This document shows positions 5,771 to 6,831 of a stretch of 6,831 nucleotides of DNA, one piece after another (position 1 is the first letter of the stretch; each line of letters starts with the position of its first letter). This DNA is from UBA73 sp964364885 (GTDB lineage: Archaea; Nanobdellota; Nanobdellia; Pacearchaeales; GW2011-AR1), in assembly GCA_964364885.1 (NCBI GenBank), contig CAYIOA010000042.1:1-6831 (forward strand), in the 5' to 3' direction. The notes under the pieces were generated by a model that did no database searches, was not told the DNA's origin, and saw only the letters and a program-made list of their open reading frames with translations. Made by a program: the position numbers and the translations under genes.

Positions 5771-5792
5771 GTTAATTATTCTTGGTAGAAAG

Positions 5793-6059
5793 ATGACAGA
5801 GAACAGATTGATTGGTGAATGTATCTTTTGTCCTATTGGGGAAGAAGACAAAAGAGGTGTTGTTCAGACTCAAAGAGAGAGCGCGCCCCACATAGGTTTT
5901 GAAGACAGGGGACCTATAACAATCATTGAATACAAATGTGCGCTTGGTGAAGCAGGGAAGGAATGTATTATACCAAAAATTTATCAGTTGGCTTATGAAG
6001 GAACCCAAATTGGTCGGGAAGGAGACTCACGCTCCATGAGAATAGGACAGCCGTTCTGA
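5793..6059 (+). CDS. Hypothetical 88-residue protein with four cysteines
   Basis: I do not recognise this protein. It has 88 residues, is hydrophilic, and has no signal peptide or membrane segment. Four cysteines are the main feature: C10-x2-C13 (GECIFCP), then C49 and C58 (KCALGEAGKEC). Two knuckles of this kind could bind zinc, although the second pair has eight residues between the cysteines, which is wider than in a standard zinc ribbon. It also has an acidic stretch GEEDKRG (16-22). It is supported as a gene by a well-placed TATA box and by protein-like composition. It has no evident operon partner; the next gene is probably the opposite-strand ORF or the rRNA. Confidence 0.6.
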   Translation: MTENRLIGECIFCPIGEEDKRGVVQTQRESAPHIGFEDRGPITIIEYKCALGEAGKECIIPKIYQLAYEGTQIGREGDSRSMRIGQPF

Positions 6060-6096
6060 AGAAGAGTCTGTCGCACAGCGCATGTTCAAAAGATTT

Positions 6097-6234
6097 TTAC
6101 TCAATTATAAAATAATTTTTTATATAAATGCCCGGCAGGTCTGTCACAATTAAAATCTGGGCAGCATTTTCCATGCTCTCTATTATAATTTCCTCAACTG
6201 TTTTTGGTTCTCGTAATTTCAATGATTTATACAT
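6097..6234 (-). CDS. Possible small protein of 45 residues
   Basis: On the minus strand an ATG at 6234 opens a 45-codon frame ending TAA at 6097. It has a credible protein composition: Lys/Arg/Glu-rich start, then EPKTVEEIIIESMENAAQIL and VTDLPG. An in-frame TGA lies 24 nt before the ATG, so the frame cannot extend much further. A TATA-like stretch on the same strand (6265-6275) would give a transcription start about 12 nt ahead of the ATG. I recognise no family; it could be a true small gene or the remnant of a longer one. Overlapping plus-strand frames look less protein-like. Confidence 0.35.
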   Translation of the reverse strand: MYKSLKLREPKTVEEIIIESMENAAQILIVTDLPGIYIKNYFIIE

Positions 6235-6318
6235 TCTCAAAGTTAAAGTAGAGTATATTCAAACTTATTTATATATGAGGATTTGCTCGTGGCAACTAAA
6301 GCCGACATCTCCATAACA

Positions 6319-6326
6319 TTTATAAA
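6319..6326 (+). promoter_or_regulatory. Candidate TATA box of the 16S rRNA transcript
   Basis: TTTATAAA followed by C is the closest match to an archaeal TATA consensus in the region before the rRNA. A start about 25 nt downstream (near 6348) would give a leader of about 170 nt, a usual length for archaeal pre-rRNA. Other A/T elements at 6267-6275 and 6472-6480 are weaker alternatives. Confidence 0.45.
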
Positions 6327-6336
6327 CAAAACTCTA

Positions 6337-6360
6337 TAACATTTTAACGTTAAGATGTTA
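6337..6360 (+). repeat. 24-bp near-perfect palindrome at the expected rRNA start site
   Basis: The halves TAACATTTTAAC (6337-6348) and GTTAAGATGTTA (6349-6360) are complementary except for one T/G position, which would wobble-pair in RNA. It lies where a transcript from the TATA box at 6319 would begin, so it could be an operator for a dimeric regulator or a 5'-end hairpin. Confidence 0.6.
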
Positions 6361-6380
6361 ACTATAATGAGTGCCTTAAT

Positions 6381-6397
6381 GTTTATCGTCGGTAAAC
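6381..6397 (+). repeat. Short hairpin in the rRNA leader
   Basis: GTTTATC (6381-6387) and GGTAAAC (6391-6397) form a 7-bp stem with one T-G wobble around a GTC triloop. Its function is unknown. Confidence 0.4.
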
Positions 6398-6417
6398 TTA
6401 ACATAGTCAACGGCGTA

Positions 6418-6444
6418 TTGCATATTAGGGTATGAGGTATGCAA
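6418..6444 (+). repeat. Second hairpin in the rRNA leader
   Basis: TTGCATA (6418-6424) and TATGCAA (6438-6444) form a perfect 7-bp stem with a 13-nt purine-rich loop. It may be part of pre-rRNA folding. Confidence 0.4.
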
Positions 6445-6519
6445 GTATTATGTAGTATTCTATACATCCCAAATATTAAACGTGGAGGCAAGAGTGTTTT
6501 TAGCAGGATAATAACTTTA

Positions 6520-6831
6520 AATCCAGTTGATCCTGCTGGAGGCTGCCGCTATCTGGTTTGCAATTAGACATGCAAGTCTCTTTGTTTCGCAAGAAATCGA
6601 GGGCGAACTGCTCAGTAACACGTAGCTAACCTGCCCTAACGGCGGAAATACCGTCGGGAAACTGACGCTAATGTCCGATAGGAGATTTTTACTGGAATGT
6701 GAAATTTCTGAAACTTCGTTAGGATGGGGCTGCGGCTGATTAGGTTGTTGGCGGGGTAATGGCCCACCAAGCCGACGATCAGTAAGGGCTCTTAGCGGAG
6801 AAGCCCTGAGAGGGAATCTGAGACACTATTC
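6520..6831 (+). rRNA. 16S ribosomal RNA, 5' part (runs off the window)
   Basis: The sequence shows the conserved start of an archaeal small-subunit rRNA: GTTGATCCTG near the 5' end, CATGCAAGTC (about 6569), ACTGCTCAGTAACACGTA (about 6608), the GGCGGGGTAATGGCCCACC block (about 6750) with AAGCCGACGATC after it, and CTGAGACAC near the window end. These correspond to about the first 325 positions of E. coli 16S. The 5' end is set by alignment to the archaeal ATTCCGGTTGATCC start and may be off by a few bases. Helix 1 is TCCAG/CTGGA rather than the common TCCGG/CCGGA. No tRNA or other rRNA is seen upstream. Confidence 0.97.

Larger units (their letters stand above)
6235..6519. other. AT-rich region upstream of 16S rRNA (promoter and leader)
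   Basis: No convincing protein gene or tRNA is visible in these 285 bases. They hold a good TATA element, a 24-bp near-palindrome, repeated TAACAT motifs and two small hairpins, described separately. By analogy with other archaea the part nearest the rRNA should form one strand of the pre-16S processing stem, but its partner beyond the 3' end of the gene is outside the window. Confidence 0.5.

Noticed and set aside
6116..6121. T-run as a terminator for the 88-residue gene
   Set aside because: Six Ts, 57 nt after the stop, directly continuous with a TATA-like stretch in a very AT-rich region; too weak to call.
6060..6130. tRNA-like stretch (GTTCAAA near 6084) between the 88-residue gene and the rRNA
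   Set aside because: No acceptor, D or anticodon stems can be formed around it; the T-loop resemblance is short and isolated.
6128..6316. Plus-strand frame of 62 codons
   Set aside because: The ATG lies on the TATA-like element (6121-6128), so that element could not produce an mRNA containing it. The composition is not convincing, and the opposite-strand frame in the same place looks more protein-like.
6243..6491. Minus-strand frame of 82 codons upstream of 16S
   Set aside because: It would cover the rRNA promoter and leader hairpins; the residue composition is unlike a folded protein, with many Ile, Leu, Thr and Cys and few acidic residues. Probably an accidental open frame.

Overview
The window looks like a low-GC archaeal chromosome segment, most likely from a DPANN-type lineage. 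Supporting evidence: an archaeal exosome operon (Rrp4, Rrp41, Rrp42), archaeal-type RpoK and uS2, TATA boxes placed about 25 nt before start codons, and a 16S rRNA 5' end with archaeal signatures but unusual helix-1 bases. The DPANN placement is an inference from compact genes, charged extensions on core proteins and the divergent 16S; I cannot name a genus.

Layout: bases 1-136 are a noncoding leader or promoter region. Bases 137-2375 hold rrp4, rrp41 and rrp42, overlapping or abutting head to tail. Next, 11 nt later, is rpoK (2387-2761) with a long acidic tail, then eno (2796-4037), an enolase carrying an unusual in-frame palindromic insertion. A convergent minus-strand gene for a polytopic membrane protein (4040-4846) separates eno from rps2. 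A 76-bp divergent promoter region (4847-4922) drives the membrane-protein gene and rps2 (4923-5744), whose product has a Lys/Glu-rich N-terminal extension. An unrecognised 88-residue cysteine-containing protein follows (5793-6059), then a possible 45-residue minus-strand ORF (6097-6234). An AT-rich region with repeats and hairpins leads into the 16S rRNA gene, which starts near 6520 and runs off the window.

Functionally the window joins RNA processing and decay (the exosome: Rrp41/Rrp42 hexamer ring plus Rrp4 cap), transcription (RpoK), glycolysis/gluconeogenesis (enolase) and translation (uS2, 16S rRNA). The exosome genes and the rpoK-eno-rps2 genes are separate conserved clusters in many archaea; here they are adjacent.

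The most unusual item is a 111-bp (37-codon) in-frame insertion in eno (3456-3566). It contains two GC-rich palindromes 51 bp apart whose stems differ by compensating changes. It is flanked by a 9-bp direct repeat, and conceptual removal restores the normal enolase alignment. This resembles a protein-coding palindromic or REP-like mobile element, but copies elsewhere in the genome would have to be found to establish that.
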